In this document: one piece after another, positions 32,523 to 42,024 of the stretch
Numbering within the stretch: position 1 is the first letter of the stretch
Layout of the letters: each line of letters begins with the position of its first letter
NCBI GenBank assembly: GCA_963761755.1
Contig: CAVXIC010000028.1
Span: forward strand, 78,781-142,780
DNA from: CAJXVA01 sp963761755
Lineage (GTDB): Bacteria > Myxococcota_A > Polyangia > Nannocystales > Nannocystaceae
Reading direction: 5' to 3'
DNA: 64,000 nt
Made by a program: the position numbers and the translations under genes
Notes under the pieces: generated by a model
Told to the model about the DNA's origin: nothing
The model's input: only the letters and a program-made list of their open reading frames with translations
Databases searched by the model: none

Positions 32523-33634
32523 CTACAGCTTCGACACAGACCCGGTGACGTCGAAGGTTGCGGTCGCCGTCTCTCCACCCAGATGGTCCTCGCCACTTCC
32601 AATCAGTCGAAACGTGCCAACGGACATCGTCGTATCGAAGTCGAGTTCGCCGATCACCCGGCTCATCGAGGCAAGTCCGTTCCTTCCGAGTGCAAGCGCT
32701 CCTCCCCCGGCAGCGCCTGACGACAGGTTCTTCTGCTCCCATTCCAATTTCATCTGGAGGTCGGTGCCAGTTCGAGAGGCGTAGTCGAACCCACCCGAAC
32801 AACCTGTCGAGTCGCACAGTCCTCAAGTCCCCGCTTGGCTCAATGATCACGTGCGCGGCGGTTGCAAGGGCTCGCGGCGAGATCATCGTTCCGGAACCCG
32901 TACGGGAGAAGGTGGCTCCGGCGTCATAGAAGTAGCCGCTGTCCTCGTCCTCATCCCAGGTGAGTGTTTGGACCCCCACTGCACGGTGGGGCCAGGCCTC
33001 GCTATTCCCGACGTACTTTCGGCTGTCCGGGCCATGGATCCCACTGCGATGGGCCAGAGTCTCCTCCTCGTCGGAGGGATCCAAGTCGTCGTCGTAGTTC
33101 GGGGGTCCGTTCTCCCACGGCATGAACGAGGCGCCAGACTCCGGCGCGTCGAGACTCGCCAACAGGCGCTGTCGGAAGGCGTTCTCCTTTTCAATAAAGA
33201 GGCGGCCATCGGCACTCAGGGCGAGGCCGCGCCCGACGTCGTGCTCGTCGGAGGGGACCGGGGGATCTCGAAGTCCTTGATCTGGGTCTCCGAGCAAGAC
33301 ACCGTGGTCGCGGAGTAGGTCGCCGACGTTGTCAGCAGGGACGGCGTCGTGGATGAAAGGGAGCCCCGGCATCCGGACGTAGCCCACGAAGTCGTAGGAG
33401 TCAGCAGGAGGGGCGTCGGTGCTGGTCTCCCGAAGGATATCTTCGTCCCGAGAGTGTGTCGGTGGCGAGACCGTTGCCGGACTCTCCGGCCCATCCCTCT
33501 CCCCGATCCCGGAGGCCCTGGAGGCCCTGCTCTCCCGGCCCAGCCCCCGCGTAGCAGCCCAGGGACCAGCAAACGGACACAGCCGCGACCCATCGTCGAA
33601 GTCTTCTTTGTCGCACGCCGGACAGGTCGACCAC
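32523..33634 (-). pseudogene. Broken serine-protease lipoprotein, joined to an unrelated C-terminus
   Basis: Three frames must be combined. Frame 1 (from 33634) gives a lipoprotein signal (RRWVAAVSVCWSLGC) and a Gly-rich linker. Near 33440-33470 the frame changes and a trypsin-like N-terminal half follows (YVGNSEAWPHRAVGVQTLTW; GSGTMISPRALATAAHVI, with the catalytic His). Near 32830 a second change leads to a different C-terminal domain (GCSGGFDYASRTGTDLQM ... TATATFDVTGSVSKL) ending at 32523. Asp and Ser parts of the protease are absent, so mutation and deletion have both acted. Confidence 0.65.
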
Positions 33635-33764
33635 CGAACCTCATTGTTGCAGTTTTTCTTCGACGAGAGGAAATGAGGTCGGAGAACGCCCCGGTGTGAT
33701 TTCGGAGCGCTGCCGTGAGCTCACGAATGCGCCGGCTTGCCGCCTGCGACGCTGACGGCGCGTT

Positions 33765-34244
33765 TTACGCAGCGCAGCCATCGGGCGCTCCGTCCCAAGT
33801 ATCGGTATACGGGGGGAGTCCACCGACGAAGTCGTTGTCGGTGGAATCGATCGGTCCGAAGACGCGGTCGATCTCGAACACGGGGGCGCCCGACACACCG
33901 GGGCTTCCGTAGTATGCATCCAATACGTTGTCCTCGACCACGATGCTGGGGTTTTCGGAGCGGTCGCCAAAGCAGCCCGTACCGACGGACGCTACGGTGG
34001 AGCAGTCGTCGCACACGTGCACGCCGCCGTAGCGAGGGGGGATGACGAACGCATTGTTGCGCGCGGTGAAATCCCGTCCGCGAAGTATGCCGCGTTCGAA
34101 GTCTGGCTGGAGAACCGCACCCGAGCACATCTGCATCGCCGCCCGCAGCCACGCCCGCCGGCTGCTGCACGTGGCCGCGACCCGGGCGCGCCGGCGAGCG
34201 GTCGGGGCTGGCAGCCCGTGGTGGGAACCGGCCCGACTGGCCAT
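33765..34244 (-). pseudogene. Serine-protease C-terminal fragment
   Basis: The frame ending at 33765 contains a chymotrypsin/V8-type nucleophile motif (YYGSPGVSGAPVFEID) preceded by a Cys-rich stretch (VHVCDDCSTVASVGTGCFGD) and followed by a short tail. No catalytic His or Asp segment precedes it in frame, and the first 35 residues (Arg/Ala/Ser-rich) look like non-coding sequence. It lies upstream of the broken protease at 32523-33634 on the same strand; together they may be what is left of two tandem copies. Confidence 0.55.
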
Positions 34245-34279
34245 CCCCACGCGATAATCCCGCGCGGCCCGGGTCGTCC

Positions 34280-34285
34280 TATACT
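34280..34285 (+). promoter_or_regulatory. -10-like box TATACT, leaderless type
   Basis: CCTATACTTC ends 7 bases before ATG 34293; one of the best matches to a -10 element in the window, with no ribosome binding site. Confidence 0.5.
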
Positions 34286-34292
34286 TCACGGC

Positions 34293-35705
34293 ATGGCTAT
34301 GGTCCTGGGTTCTCGACGAAACCTCGTCCTCACGGGTGCGGTCCTGCTTTGCGGGTGCTTCTCTCCCGACGACCCACCGAGCTTGGACTCCGACGGCGGC
34401 TCGACCGGCAGCACGGGCGCGCAAGAGACCATCACGAGCGCAACGGAGGCGAGCGCAACGGAGGCGAGCGCGACGGAGGCGAGCGCGACGGAGGCGAGCG
34501 CGACGGAGGCGAGCGCGACGGACGCGAGCGCGACGGACCCCAGCACGACCGACCCCACCCAGACCGGGTCCGAGTCCGGCGACACGGGGACCACGGGTCC
34601 GAGCCCGCAGTGCGGCGACGGGGCCTCCGTTGCGAGCGAGCTGTGTCTCGACGTCCCCCCCAACACGCTGTCCGCACCCCAGATGCCGGTGGACGTTGCG
34701 CTGGGAGACGTCTCCTCCAACGGCTTGCTCGACATCGTCGTCGCTGGACGCGGTGACGTCGACGGCTCGGACATCGTCGTCGTCCTCGAGGCGGACGGTG
34801 TCGGCGGCTTCGTCAGCGGCAGCTCCGAGACGACCCCGTCTCCGACTTCGCGCCTGCGGCTGGGGGATCTGGATGACGACGGCGACCTCGACATCGTCGT
34901 CCACGCCGGTGACGTCGTCTGGCTGCGCAACCAGGGGTCGTTCTTGAGCGACGCGCTCGTCGCCGACAACTTCGGCGGCGATTGGTCTGTCTCCGATACG
35001 TTCATCGCCGACCTCGACGAGGACGGGATCCTCGACGTTGCCTACACCGAGGGCTACGGGCGTCGTTGGGTGCAGGGAGTCTTGAACAACGGCAACTGGA
35101 CCGCGGGAGCCGGTCAATCCTTCCCGGGTCCAGGGGAGGGTGCATCGGGCATGGTCGCCGGGGCGTTGTCCTTCGATGGCGACGACGACATCGACGTGAT
35201 CGCCTTCAACCAGTACTACTCCTCGGCGCTGCTGTTGCCCAACGGAGGCGACGGGTCGTTCTCCACTGGCCCAGACGTGCCGCTGTGCCCCGCCGACATC
35301 GATGGCGTGCGCTACGGCGAGCTGGCCGACTTCAACGACGATGGCATGACCGACGTCGTCGTCACCTGCATGGATGGAGACGGCGCGGTGTCGCTGGGCG
35401 TCGAGGACGGGTTCGCGCCGCCGGTGGCGTTGCCGCTGGCCGGAGCGTTCAAGACCACGGTGGCCGACGTCGACGGGGATGGCGATCAGGACGTGCTGAT
35501 GTGCAGCACCACCCTCGATCGCGCCGTCATGTACATCAACGATGGCACCGGGGCGTTCGACATCTCGGACATCCAGTTCATGGCGCCCGGTCCGGTGCAC
35601 GGCTTGGCCGCAGGGGATCTGAACGACGATGGCGCGATGGACGTCGTCATTCTCTCCGCCCCCGAGGGGCCGGGCCGAGTCGACGTGTACACCGCCGATC
35701 CCTGA
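34293..35705 (+). CDS. FG-GAP/VCBS-repeat lipoprotein
   Basis: 470-aa lipoprotein; the signal LVLTGAVLLCGC has Cys at 20 and 22. A tandem ATEAS linker and a Thr-rich spacer lead into a beta-propeller of FG-GAP/VCBS units, visible as repeated Asp-rich loops: DVALGDVSSNGLLDIVVAG, LGDLDDDGDLDIVVHAG, IADLDEDGILDVAY, LADFNDDGMTDVVVTC, VADVDGDGDQDVLMC and AAGDLNDDGAMDVVIL. Such loops bind calcium. Likely a surface protein. A TATACT box lies 7 bases before the start. Confidence 0.85.
   Translation: MAMVLGSRRNLVLTGAVLLCGCFSPDDPPSLDSDGGSTGSTGAQETITSATEASATEASATEASATEASATEASATDASATDPSTTDPTQTGSESGDTGTTGPSPQCGDGASVASELCLDVPPNTLSAPQMPVDVALGDVSSNGLLDIVVAGRGDVDGSDIVVVLEADGVGGFVSGSSETTPSPTSRLRLGDLDDDGDLDIVVHAGDVVWLRNQGSFLSDALVADNFGGDWSVSDTFIADLDEDGILDVAYTEGYGRRWVQGVLNNGNWTAGAGQSFPGPGEGASGMVAGALSFDGDDDIDVIAFNQYYSSALLLPNGGDGSFSTGPDVPLCPADIDGVRYGELADFNDDGMTDVVVTCMDGDGAVSLGVEDGFAPPVALPLAGAFKTTVADVDGDGDQDVLMCSTTLDRAVMYINDGTGAFDISDIQFMAPGPVHGLAAGDLNDDGAMDVVILSAPEGPGRVDVYTADP
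34437..34541 (+). repeat. 15-bp tandem repeat, about seven copies (SATEA units)
   Basis: In-frame repeats of AGCGCGACGGAGGCG with few changes encode SATEA five times, then SATDA and SATDP. They form the linker behind the lipobox of the FG-GAP protein and can vary in number without frameshift. Confidence 0.9.
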
Positions 35706-35817
35706 TCTGAGAGCTGAAGACCGACGAGCTGGGGACCGACATGTGTGGCGTGGGCCGCCGCGTGATTCCTCCTGCGATCGAGGAATGTCGGCGGGCCGGC
35801 CTCGGTTGGACCCGACC

Positions 35818-36510
35818 ATGTTCGACCGCATGATGACCATGATCCGCGCCAACCTCGACCACATGCTCTCGCGGGCGGAGGACCCCCAGAAGGTGCTCGA
35901 CATCGTGATCGTGGACATGCAGAGGGAGCTGGTCGGAGCCAAGAAGCAGGTCGCGATGGTCATCGCGGACGAGCGACGCCTGCACAGGCAGGCGCGGGAT
36001 GCCGCGCAGGTCGCCCAGGAGTGGGAGAGGAAGGCGATGCTCGCCGTGAAGACGGGGGCGGACGATCTCGCCCGCGCGGCCCTCGTGCGCAAGAAGGAGC
36101 ACGACGAGCTCGCCACCATGTACGACGAGCAGTGGAGGGCCCAGAAGAACTCGTGCGACGCGCTTCGCTCGGCGTTGTTTGGGCTGAGCCAGAAGATCGC
36201 CGAAGCCCACCGCACCCGGCGAATGCTCGTCGCCCGGATGCGTCGTGCCGAGGCACAGCGGACGATCAACGCGACGCTTGCCGGTCTGAACAACTCTGGC
36301 CACGACGGCGCGCTGCACCGGATGGAAGAGCGGGTCTGCCAGATCGAGGCGGAAGCCGACGCCACCCTCGAGCTCACCGAAGGGTTCGAGCCCTCGCTCG
36401 AGGCGCAGTTCCGCGCCCTCGAGGTGGGAAGTGTCGACGACGAGCTGGCCGCGCTCAAGCGGAGGGTGGCGCTGGAGGGTGTTCGACCCAAGGCGCTGGC
36501 GTCGGCGTAG
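35818..36510 (+). CDS. PspA/IM30 family protein
   Basis: 230-aa coiled-coil protein. The start FDRMMTMIRANLDHMLSRAE followed by DPQKVLDIVIVDMQRELV is the PspA signature, including the N-terminal amphipathic helix. The rest is heptad-rich helix (VAQEWERKAMLAVKTGADDL; LVRKKEHDELATMYDEQW). PspA/ESCRT-III-like proteins protect the inner membrane. ATG 35818 is preferred to an upstream ATG at 35786 because it places the amphipathic helix at the N-terminus. The gene stands alone, 112 bases after the FG-GAP gene. Confidence 0.85.
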   Translation: MFDRMMTMIRANLDHMLSRAEDPQKVLDIVIVDMQRELVGAKKQVAMVIADERRLHRQARDAAQVAQEWERKAMLAVKTGADDLARAALVRKKEHDELATMYDEQWRAQKNSCDALRSALFGLSQKIAEAHRTRRMLVARMRRAEAQRTINATLAGLNNSGHDGALHRMEERVCQIEAEADATLELTEGFEPSLEAQFRALEVGSVDDELAALKRRVALEGVRPKALASA

Positions 36511-36649
36511 ATCGACGGTTCGCGCGATCGTCGCCCCGTTCGGAGAAAGATCCAGACGGGGTGTCATCGACGCGAAGTTCATCGCCAATGAAGCTGGGCG
36601 CCTCTCGGCCCCCAAACCGGTATGCTCCCCAGACGGGGCCTCTCTGGCT

Positions 36650-38644
36650 ATGAACAACGTTCGAACACCCCGAAGCACCCTCCTTCTCCTCACAGCGCTG
36701 ATTGCGGCAGGCTGCGCGTCCGACGAGGCTGGGGTGCCGGACCCAGCGGATGGCGAGCTGCGTGCCGGGCCCGTGTCGCAGTCCACGCTCGGCGGATTGC
36801 GAGCGGACGTTTGCGACCCGCAGTTCATGATCTCGCACGGCTCGGATGAGGATTGCGCGAGCTTCGGCAAGTGGGTCGGACAACCGCTCTTTCCCCAGAG
36901 TGCTCCGACCGGACTGCAGGGCTACTGCACGTATAGGTACGCGGACGGTACGCCGCCCCCTGCGCAGGTCTCCGCCCTAAAGGCTGCGGTGGAAGACGTC
37001 TCCCCAGACTGCCAGGTCGTGATGCCGCAGGGCAACGCGATCACCGACATCGCGGCTGACGATCTGCTGGAGGTGTTTCGGTGGAGGATCGGCTGGGTCG
37101 ATTCCGCCGCGATGGGAGCCGCGTTCTCATCGCTCAACCTTCGAGCCCCGGTCACCACCGCGGTCATCGACACCTATCCGAACATCGATCCCTCGACTCC
37201 GCCCCAGTCCGACCACGGTCCGGTGGTCGCGAGCGTCGCCGAGTCGATCGCCTGTCCCGGTGGCTTGCCCTGGCTGTGCCCCGTATCGGCGGAGACGTTC
37301 CTCGGCTTGCCCCGCATCGCCGACGGGACGAAGGATACCGTTCGCGGCGGCTACCTCGGCCGGCAGTCGGATCTGGCGGTCGGCATCTACAACGCCCTCG
37401 CCGCGCAGGGACCGGGCCGGTTGGTCCTCAACCTCAGCGTTGGCTGGGACCCGACGCTGTTCGGAGGCGCTGACCCCACGACTGCTCCACCGCCCGTGAC
37501 CGCCGTCTACGACGCGTTGCGAGTCGCGAGATGCGAAGGGGCCCTCATCATCGCTGCGGCAGGCAATACGGACCACCTCATCTGCGCCGAGCACCCGCTG
37601 GCTCCGGGGCAGTGGCAGGATCAGCTTGCCCCCACGGGAGCGGAGTGCGGCGCTCTGGGGCTGACGTCGCCCATGCTCGATCCTGGAGCTCCGCTGGTCT
37701 ACGCCGTCGGCGGGCTGAACCAGCGTCAGAGCGTCATGCCTGGGACTCGGCGCCTGGGAATGCCTCGTCTCGCGGCCGCTGCGACCCACGTCGTTGCGCA
37801 GCAGCGCGCTGGCATGCAGGGCGACGCGGTCAAGACCGGAACCTCGCTGTCCAGCGCGGTCGCCAGCGGTGCGGCGAGCTTGCTGTGGTCGTTTCGCCCC
37901 GGACTCTCTCCGAGCGCGGTGATGGACCTCCTCTACGACAACGGTTTCGACGTCGGTGAGCAGTCGACCTTCGATCCGGGGGGTGAGGACATTCGAGGTG
38001 TCGACGTGTGCGCCGCGCTGACGGCCGCGTGCACCGGAGCCCCCGCGGGAACGGCCTGCAGCGGTGACGTGAGCCTGCTCGCCTGCGATCCGCCCTTCCC
38101 GGTCACCATCCCCGACTTCGTGGACTCGATCGCCCAGGCCGTCGAAGGCGATCTACACGTGCAGGAGTTCGAGCCCGGTCACACCGTCTGCGAGGCCGTC
38201 TGTGGGGGCCTTGCGCCGTGGGTCTTCGACGCGCCGGGGCTGCCCCGCGACTGCGAGGAGGTCGAGCTCGATCCGCTGCGCAAGTTCACCGAGCCTCAGC
38301 CGCCCAAGAACGGCTGCTCCGACTGCGTGCTCACCGTCGGCACCACGACCGACGAGGCGACGGCGCTGCTCTCCCTATCGGATGACTTCGACCCGGCCGA
38401 CCTCACCAGCGTCGACGTTCGCGTCACCGACGTCTCGGGCCGGGAGACTAGTTTCGCGATCACCGAGCGGGAACTGGATGGCAACGGGACCGAGATCGTG
38501 ATCCCCACGAGGCTCGGCAACGAAGTCGTCAAGGGGTTCTCGATTCCGATCTCGCTCGAAGGACTCGAGGTCGTGTCTGCCGAAGTGCTCATGCGCTTCA
38601 GCAGCGGCGAGGGGACGCAGGACCCGATGCTCGTCTTCCCGTAG
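36650..38644 (+). CDS. Subtilisin-like (S8) serine protease lipoprotein
   Basis: 664-aa lipoprotein (LLLLTALIAAGC, Cys22). The catalytic triad of S8 is present: Asp in TTAVIDTYPNID, His in SDHGPVVASVAE and Ser in GTSLSSAVASGAASLL, with the oxyanion Asn in IIAAAGNTD. Cys pairs in the catalytic domain (CPGGLPWLC) suggest disulfides. The C-terminal 170 residues form a separate Cys-rich and beta-rich part (NGCSDCVLTVGTTTDEATAL). A TATGCT box lies 23 bases before the ATG. It converges on the CHAT gene with 3 bases between stops. Confidence 0.88.
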   Translation: MNNVRTPRSTLLLLTALIAAGCASDEAGVPDPADGELRAGPVSQSTLGGLRADVCDPQFMISHGSDEDCASFGKWVGQPLFPQSAPTGLQGYCTYRYADGTPPPAQVSALKAAVEDVSPDCQVVMPQGNAITDIAADDLLEVFRWRIGWVDSAAMGAAFSSLNLRAPVTTAVIDTYPNIDPSTPPQSDHGPVVASVAESIACPGGLPWLCPVSAETFLGLPRIADGTKDTVRGGYLGRQSDLAVGIYNALAAQGPGRLVLNLSVGWDPTLFGGADPTTAPPPVTAVYDALRVARCEGALIIAAAGNTDHLICAEHPLAPGQWQDQLAPTGAECGALGLTSPMLDPGAPLVYAVGGLNQRQSVMPGTRRLGMPRLAAAATHVVAQQRAGMQGDAVKTGTSLSSAVASGAASLLWSFRPGLSPSAVMDLLYDNGFDVGEQSTFDPGGEDIRGVDVCAALTAACTGAPAGTACSGDVSLLACDPPFPVTIPDFVDSIAQAVEGDLHVQEFEPGHTVCEAVCGGLAPWVFDAPGLPRDCEEVELDPLRKFTEPQPPKNGCSDCVLTVGTTTDEATALLSLSDDFDPADLTSVDVRVTDVSGRETSFAITERELDGNGTEIVIPTRLGNEVVKGFSIPISLEGLEVVSAEVLMRFSSGEGTQDPMLVFP

Positions 38645-38647
38645 CGC

Positions 38648-41302
38648 TCAAGGCACGATGACGCGGAAGCGCTGCCACGGAAGGTCGGGGTGGGTCGTCC
38701 GCAGTCGCAGTAGTGCTCGTCGCAACCGGCTCGGGCCATCCTCGGTGATGCCCGAACCGTAGAGTGCCTCCCCCACGACCCGGGCGTGCCGGTCCTCGAC
38801 CTCGGTGTCGGCTGCGATGACCCAGTCGGCGCCGCTGAGCACGAAGGCGCGCCCGATGTTCATGCCGCCTCCGACCGTGCCCTCCGTCATGGCCCCGGTT
38901 TCACACCCGGTGAGCACGACGCCCCGAGGGACAGCCTCGAGGGTGAAGAGATCGTCGACCGAGAGTCGTTCGTCGTTCGCGAGCAGCAACGCGGAGTCCC
39001 AGCCCGACATGCCCTCTTGCACCCCGTGACCGGCGTAGTGGAGAAGGTCGACCCGGGCCATGCGCTCGAGCATCATGGCTCGGCTGGCCTCGGCTCCGCG
39101 ATACGCCTGCACGCGCCAACCCTCCCTTTGCAGACCATCCGCCACCGCCTCGAACTCGGAGCGAGCCTCGGCGAGGTCGCCGCGGGAGTCGGCAACGAGC
39201 AGCGCGCGGGTGCCCTGGCCCTCACGGGACACGCGCTGCGGCAGGTCGAGGCTGTACGCCAACGGGGCGAGGTCGAGGAGGGATGCAGCGCCTCGCCACG
39301 GCCGGGCATGCAGCGGCGTGTCGGAGTCGGAGTCCAGCTCGATGATCGTGATCCGGCTTGCCTCGCCCAAGCTCTCGAGCCCGTCGAGCCCGTCGTCGCC
39401 GAGCTCGACGAACTCGATGCCCTCGCGCCCCGACGCAAAGACCACGCGTCCGCTGGGAACCGGTGCGGAGGTGAGGATCACTTCGCCCGGCTCGGGGCGC
39501 CGCAGCGCGTCGCATCGGCCCGGCGCAGGCCCGAGCCCCAACGTTCGAAGCGCCGCGTCGAGCTTGGCCCGGGTCTGCCGCTGCTTCTCGTCGATCCGCG
39601 GCTGCGCCGTCTGGAGTTGGGCGTCCGACAGCTCCCACAGCTTGGTGCGCTCGGCGTCCAGCTCGGCCTGCGCCTTGGCGATGGCGAGCGCTTCTTCTCG
39701 CCAGACCTTCTGTTCGGCGCTCGAGGCTCCGCGAACGCGGGCGACGCGGTCGAGACGCGCAAGCTCTCGGTTGCGGGCCAAGCGAGCGGCGCACAGCGCT
39801 TCGGCGGGTCGCCCACGCTCGAGCAGGCTCTCGACCAACCCCTCTGCACTCGCCCGGCGCCCTGCAAGGTACAGCTCGGGCCCGTTGTCGATGCGGATGG
39901 TCTCGAGCCGTGCATCGAGCAGCGCTTCGGCGTCGCGGTAGGCTTGGGTCGCCAACGCCAAGAACCCCCATGCTCTCAGCGCGTCGGCCTCGCGAACGCG
40001 CTGGTCCCACTTCAAATAGGGGTCGAGGGCAGGCGGGGAGGGCTGCAGGAGCGAGGGTTGAAGCTTGGGGTCGCCCACCATCGCCGCCGCCCTCCTGTAG
40101 GCTTCTTCTTGCCACGCGACGAGGGTGGGTTCGTCGCGTTCGATCTGGGCGAGCCATCCGAGGGCGCCGTGCGGATCGTCCGCCTCGATGGCATTGATGG
40201 CGAGCTGGATTCGGGTGTTGCTATGGTCCCAGGCGGAGCCGCATTCGTCCTCCAGCGCGAGGGCCTCGAGCATCAAGGGCTCTGGATCTTCGAAGGGGAG
40301 TTCCCGCGTCCGCAGCGCGATGTGTGCCCACGCGTAGTTGACGAGAATCGTGAGCCGCGTCTCGCAGTGAATGCTCGGGGCACGGGCCAGCCCGCGGACG
40401 CGCTCGGAGAGTGCGAGCGCCTCGTCGACCTGGCCGAGCTCCGCGAGCGTTGCTGCTTCGAGTCCAATGACGTCGGCCAACGCGGCGGTCTCGCCCAGCT
40501 GCTCCCCACGAACGCGGGCAGCGCGGAAGTGGTCGAGCGCCGCATCGATGTCGCCGGTGGCCCTTGCAACCATGCCATACGCGTAGTCCGCTCGCATGGC
40601 GGCCTGGGGGGTTGACTCTCGAAGCGCGTCCAGCCGTTCGACGAGACCCACGACTCGCGGCAGCCGCTCTCGAGCGTCGAGCGCCATCGTGGTCAGGGCG
40701 GCGAGCGCGTAGACCTGGTGCGCGGGGGCGTCGAGCTCCTCGGCGAGCGCGATCTGCCGCTCCGCGATCCGCTCGGATTCCTCGATGTCGTCGCGCGCGT
40801 ACTCGGCCCGTCGGAGTTGTTCCAGGGCGCGCAGTCGAGACCAGCCTGTCGCCGTCTCGAGCACGGATCGAAGCGCGATCGCCTTGTCCTCGAGCTTCGG
40901 CGTCGCCTCGACCGTCGACCACCATGTGGGCGCGGGCTGCCAGGCGATCGTCAGGTCGACGGAATCGGCCCACGGCGCGTCTCGTCGCTGGATCTCGATC
41001 CGCGACGCGTCGGCGGGCACCTGCACCGTCAGTCGAGTTCCCGCGGCGGCGCTCGAGGCTCGAGCGGCGAGCAGGTTTCCGTCCAACCGGACCTCCAGCG
41101 GCGTCGCGGCGTGGACGTCGAGCCAGACCGAGACCGGTGATGGGTGCTCGAGGGTGCACTGCGTCATGGTCAGCTCGAGGCAACCGGAGAACAGCGCTGG
41201 GGGAGGCGCTGCGGGCTCGGGTGCGCTGCTGGTCTCGGGCGAGCCGCAGCTCGATCCAACGAGAACCAGCGATGCCAGGACGAATCGAAGCGGGTGCTTC
41301 AA
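38648..41302 (-). CDS. CHAT-domain lipoprotein with TPR-like repeats
   Basis: 884-aa protein. The start TTG 41302 overlaps the stop of the anti-sigma-like gene (TTGA) and gives a lipoprotein signal (FVLASLVLVGSSCG). Residues 130-560 are helical TPR-like repeats (ATGDIDAALDHFRAARVRGE; LGQVDEALALSERVRGLA). The C-terminal 300 residues are a CHAT (caspase-like) domain with the catalytic His in LLHYAGHGVQ (about 758) and Cys in VVLTGCETGA (about 799). CHAT proteins are often proteases with a regulatory role. It is the third gene of the sigma/anti-sigma operon, with the protease on the exported side. Confidence 0.85.
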   Translation of the reverse strand: MKHPLRFVLASLVLVGSSCGSPETSSAPEPAAPPPALFSGCLELTMTQCTLEHPSPVSVWLDVHAATPLEVRLDGNLLAARASSAAAGTRLTVQVPADASRIEIQRRDAPWADSVDLTIAWQPAPTWWSTVEATPKLEDKAIALRSVLETATGWSRLRALEQLRRAEYARDDIEESERIAERQIALAEELDAPAHQVYALAALTTMALDARERLPRVVGLVERLDALRESTPQAAMRADYAYGMVARATGDIDAALDHFRAARVRGEQLGETAALADVIGLEAATLAELGQVDEALALSERVRGLARAPSIHCETRLTILVNYAWAHIALRTRELPFEDPEPLMLEALALEDECGSAWDHSNTRIQLAINAIEADDPHGALGWLAQIERDEPTLVAWQEEAYRRAAAMVGDPKLQPSLLQPSPPALDPYLKWDQRVREADALRAWGFLALATQAYRDAEALLDARLETIRIDNGPELYLAGRRASAEGLVESLLERGRPAEALCAARLARNRELARLDRVARVRGASSAEQKVWREEALAIAKAQAELDAERTKLWELSDAQLQTAQPRIDEKQRQTRAKLDAALRTLGLGPAPGRCDALRRPEPGEVILTSAPVPSGRVVFASGREGIEFVELGDDGLDGLESLGEASRITIIELDSDSDTPLHARPWRGAASLLDLAPLAYSLDLPQRVSREGQGTRALLVADSRGDLAEARSEFEAVADGLQREGWRVQAYRGAEASRAMMLERMARVDLLHYAGHGVQEGMSGWDSALLLANDERLSVDDLFTLEAVPRGVVLTGCETGAMTEGTVGGGMNIGRAFVLSGADWVIAADTEVEDRHARVVGEALYGSGITEDGPSRLRRALLRLRTTHPDLPWQRFRVIVP

Positions 41303-42024
41303 GGGGCGCTGATGATGACCTCGATCGTGTGGCGAGGCCAGCCGCCGCCGTCGTTCGCATCGTTCGCACCGTTCTCGTCGTTCGCGTCGTCCGCGTCGGT
41401 CGCGGAGTCCGGCGCGTGCCCCTTCGCGGCGAAGACGACGTCGATCGTCCAGGCTCCCGGGGCGAGATCGATGAAGCCGTCGAGCGGTCCTCGAAGGCGG
41501 ACCGATCCCGAGTCCTTGATCTCCGCCCCGGTGGCCTTGGAGACCACCGGCTCGGCGTCGGCGGATCGTGCCACCAAGACCACCTCCACCCCACCCTCGA
41601 CCGGGGTCGCAGGGGCGAAACGCCAGTCGATCGCCCCCGAGGGGGTCTCGAGCGTCACGGTCGAAGCGACCGCGTCGCCTTCCCCGCGCACCGCCGCGGG
41701 CCCACCGGAGATCGCGACGGCCGTGTACGCGGGCATGCCCGGGGCCGCGGGGGCCCGCACGGCGAACCAGAGCGCCAGCGCGGCCGCGACGGCGACGGCG
41801 ACGGCCACAGCGGTCCACGTCGTCGGGCTGCGTCGGGGGAGCTCGGTCACCGTCGCGGGCGCGGGGACGTCGTCGGCGGGGGGTCGGGCGTCGAGCTCCG
41901 CAAACAGGTCGTCGAGCAGACCTTCACCCGCATCCCCGTCGACCGCGTCGGCAATCGGAGGAGGCTCGGCCGCGTCGGCCTTTCGCTGGCCCTCGGCCAG
42001 TGCGCGCAGGAGCTCGTCAGCCAT
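41299..42024 (-). CDS. Anti-sigma-like single-pass membrane protein
   Basis: 241-aa protein with a cytoplasmic N-terminal 100 residues (ADELLRALAEGQRKADAAEP, acidic), one hydrophobic helix of Ala/Val (about 107-125, TAVAVAVAVAAALALWFAV) and a periplasmic beta-rich domain. ATG 42024 overlaps the end of the sigma gene by 8 bases, the usual place for an anti-sigma factor. No zinc motif HxxxCxxC is visible, so the assignment is from layout and position. The end overlaps the CHAT gene. Confidence 0.65.
   Translation of the reverse strand: MADELLRALAEGQRKADAAEPPPIADAVDGDAGEGLLDDLFAELDARPPADDVPAPATVTELPRRSPTTWTAVAVAVAVAAALALWFAVRAPAAPGMPAYTAVAISGGPAAVRGEGDAVASTVTLETPSGAIDWRFAPATPVEGGVEVVLVARSADAEPVVSKATGAEIKDSGSVRLRGPLDGFIDLAPGAWTIDVVFAAKGHAPDSATDADDANDENGANDANDGGGWPRHTIEVIISAP

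Noticed and set aside
34437..34541. Tandem repeats as a CRISPR array
   Set aside because: Repeats are 15 bp, without spacers and in frame with a lipoprotein. No CRISPR array or cas gene was seen in the window.
33765..36491. Minus-strand frame of 908 codons as one gene
   Set aside because: It is antisense to the FG-GAP and PspA genes for most of its length. Only the last about 160 codons look like real protein and are kept as a fragment.
38786..40615. Plus-strand frame of 609 codons opposite the CHAT gene
   Set aside because: The CHAT/TPR gene on the other strand has catalytic residues, lipobox and coupling overlaps; this frame has none.
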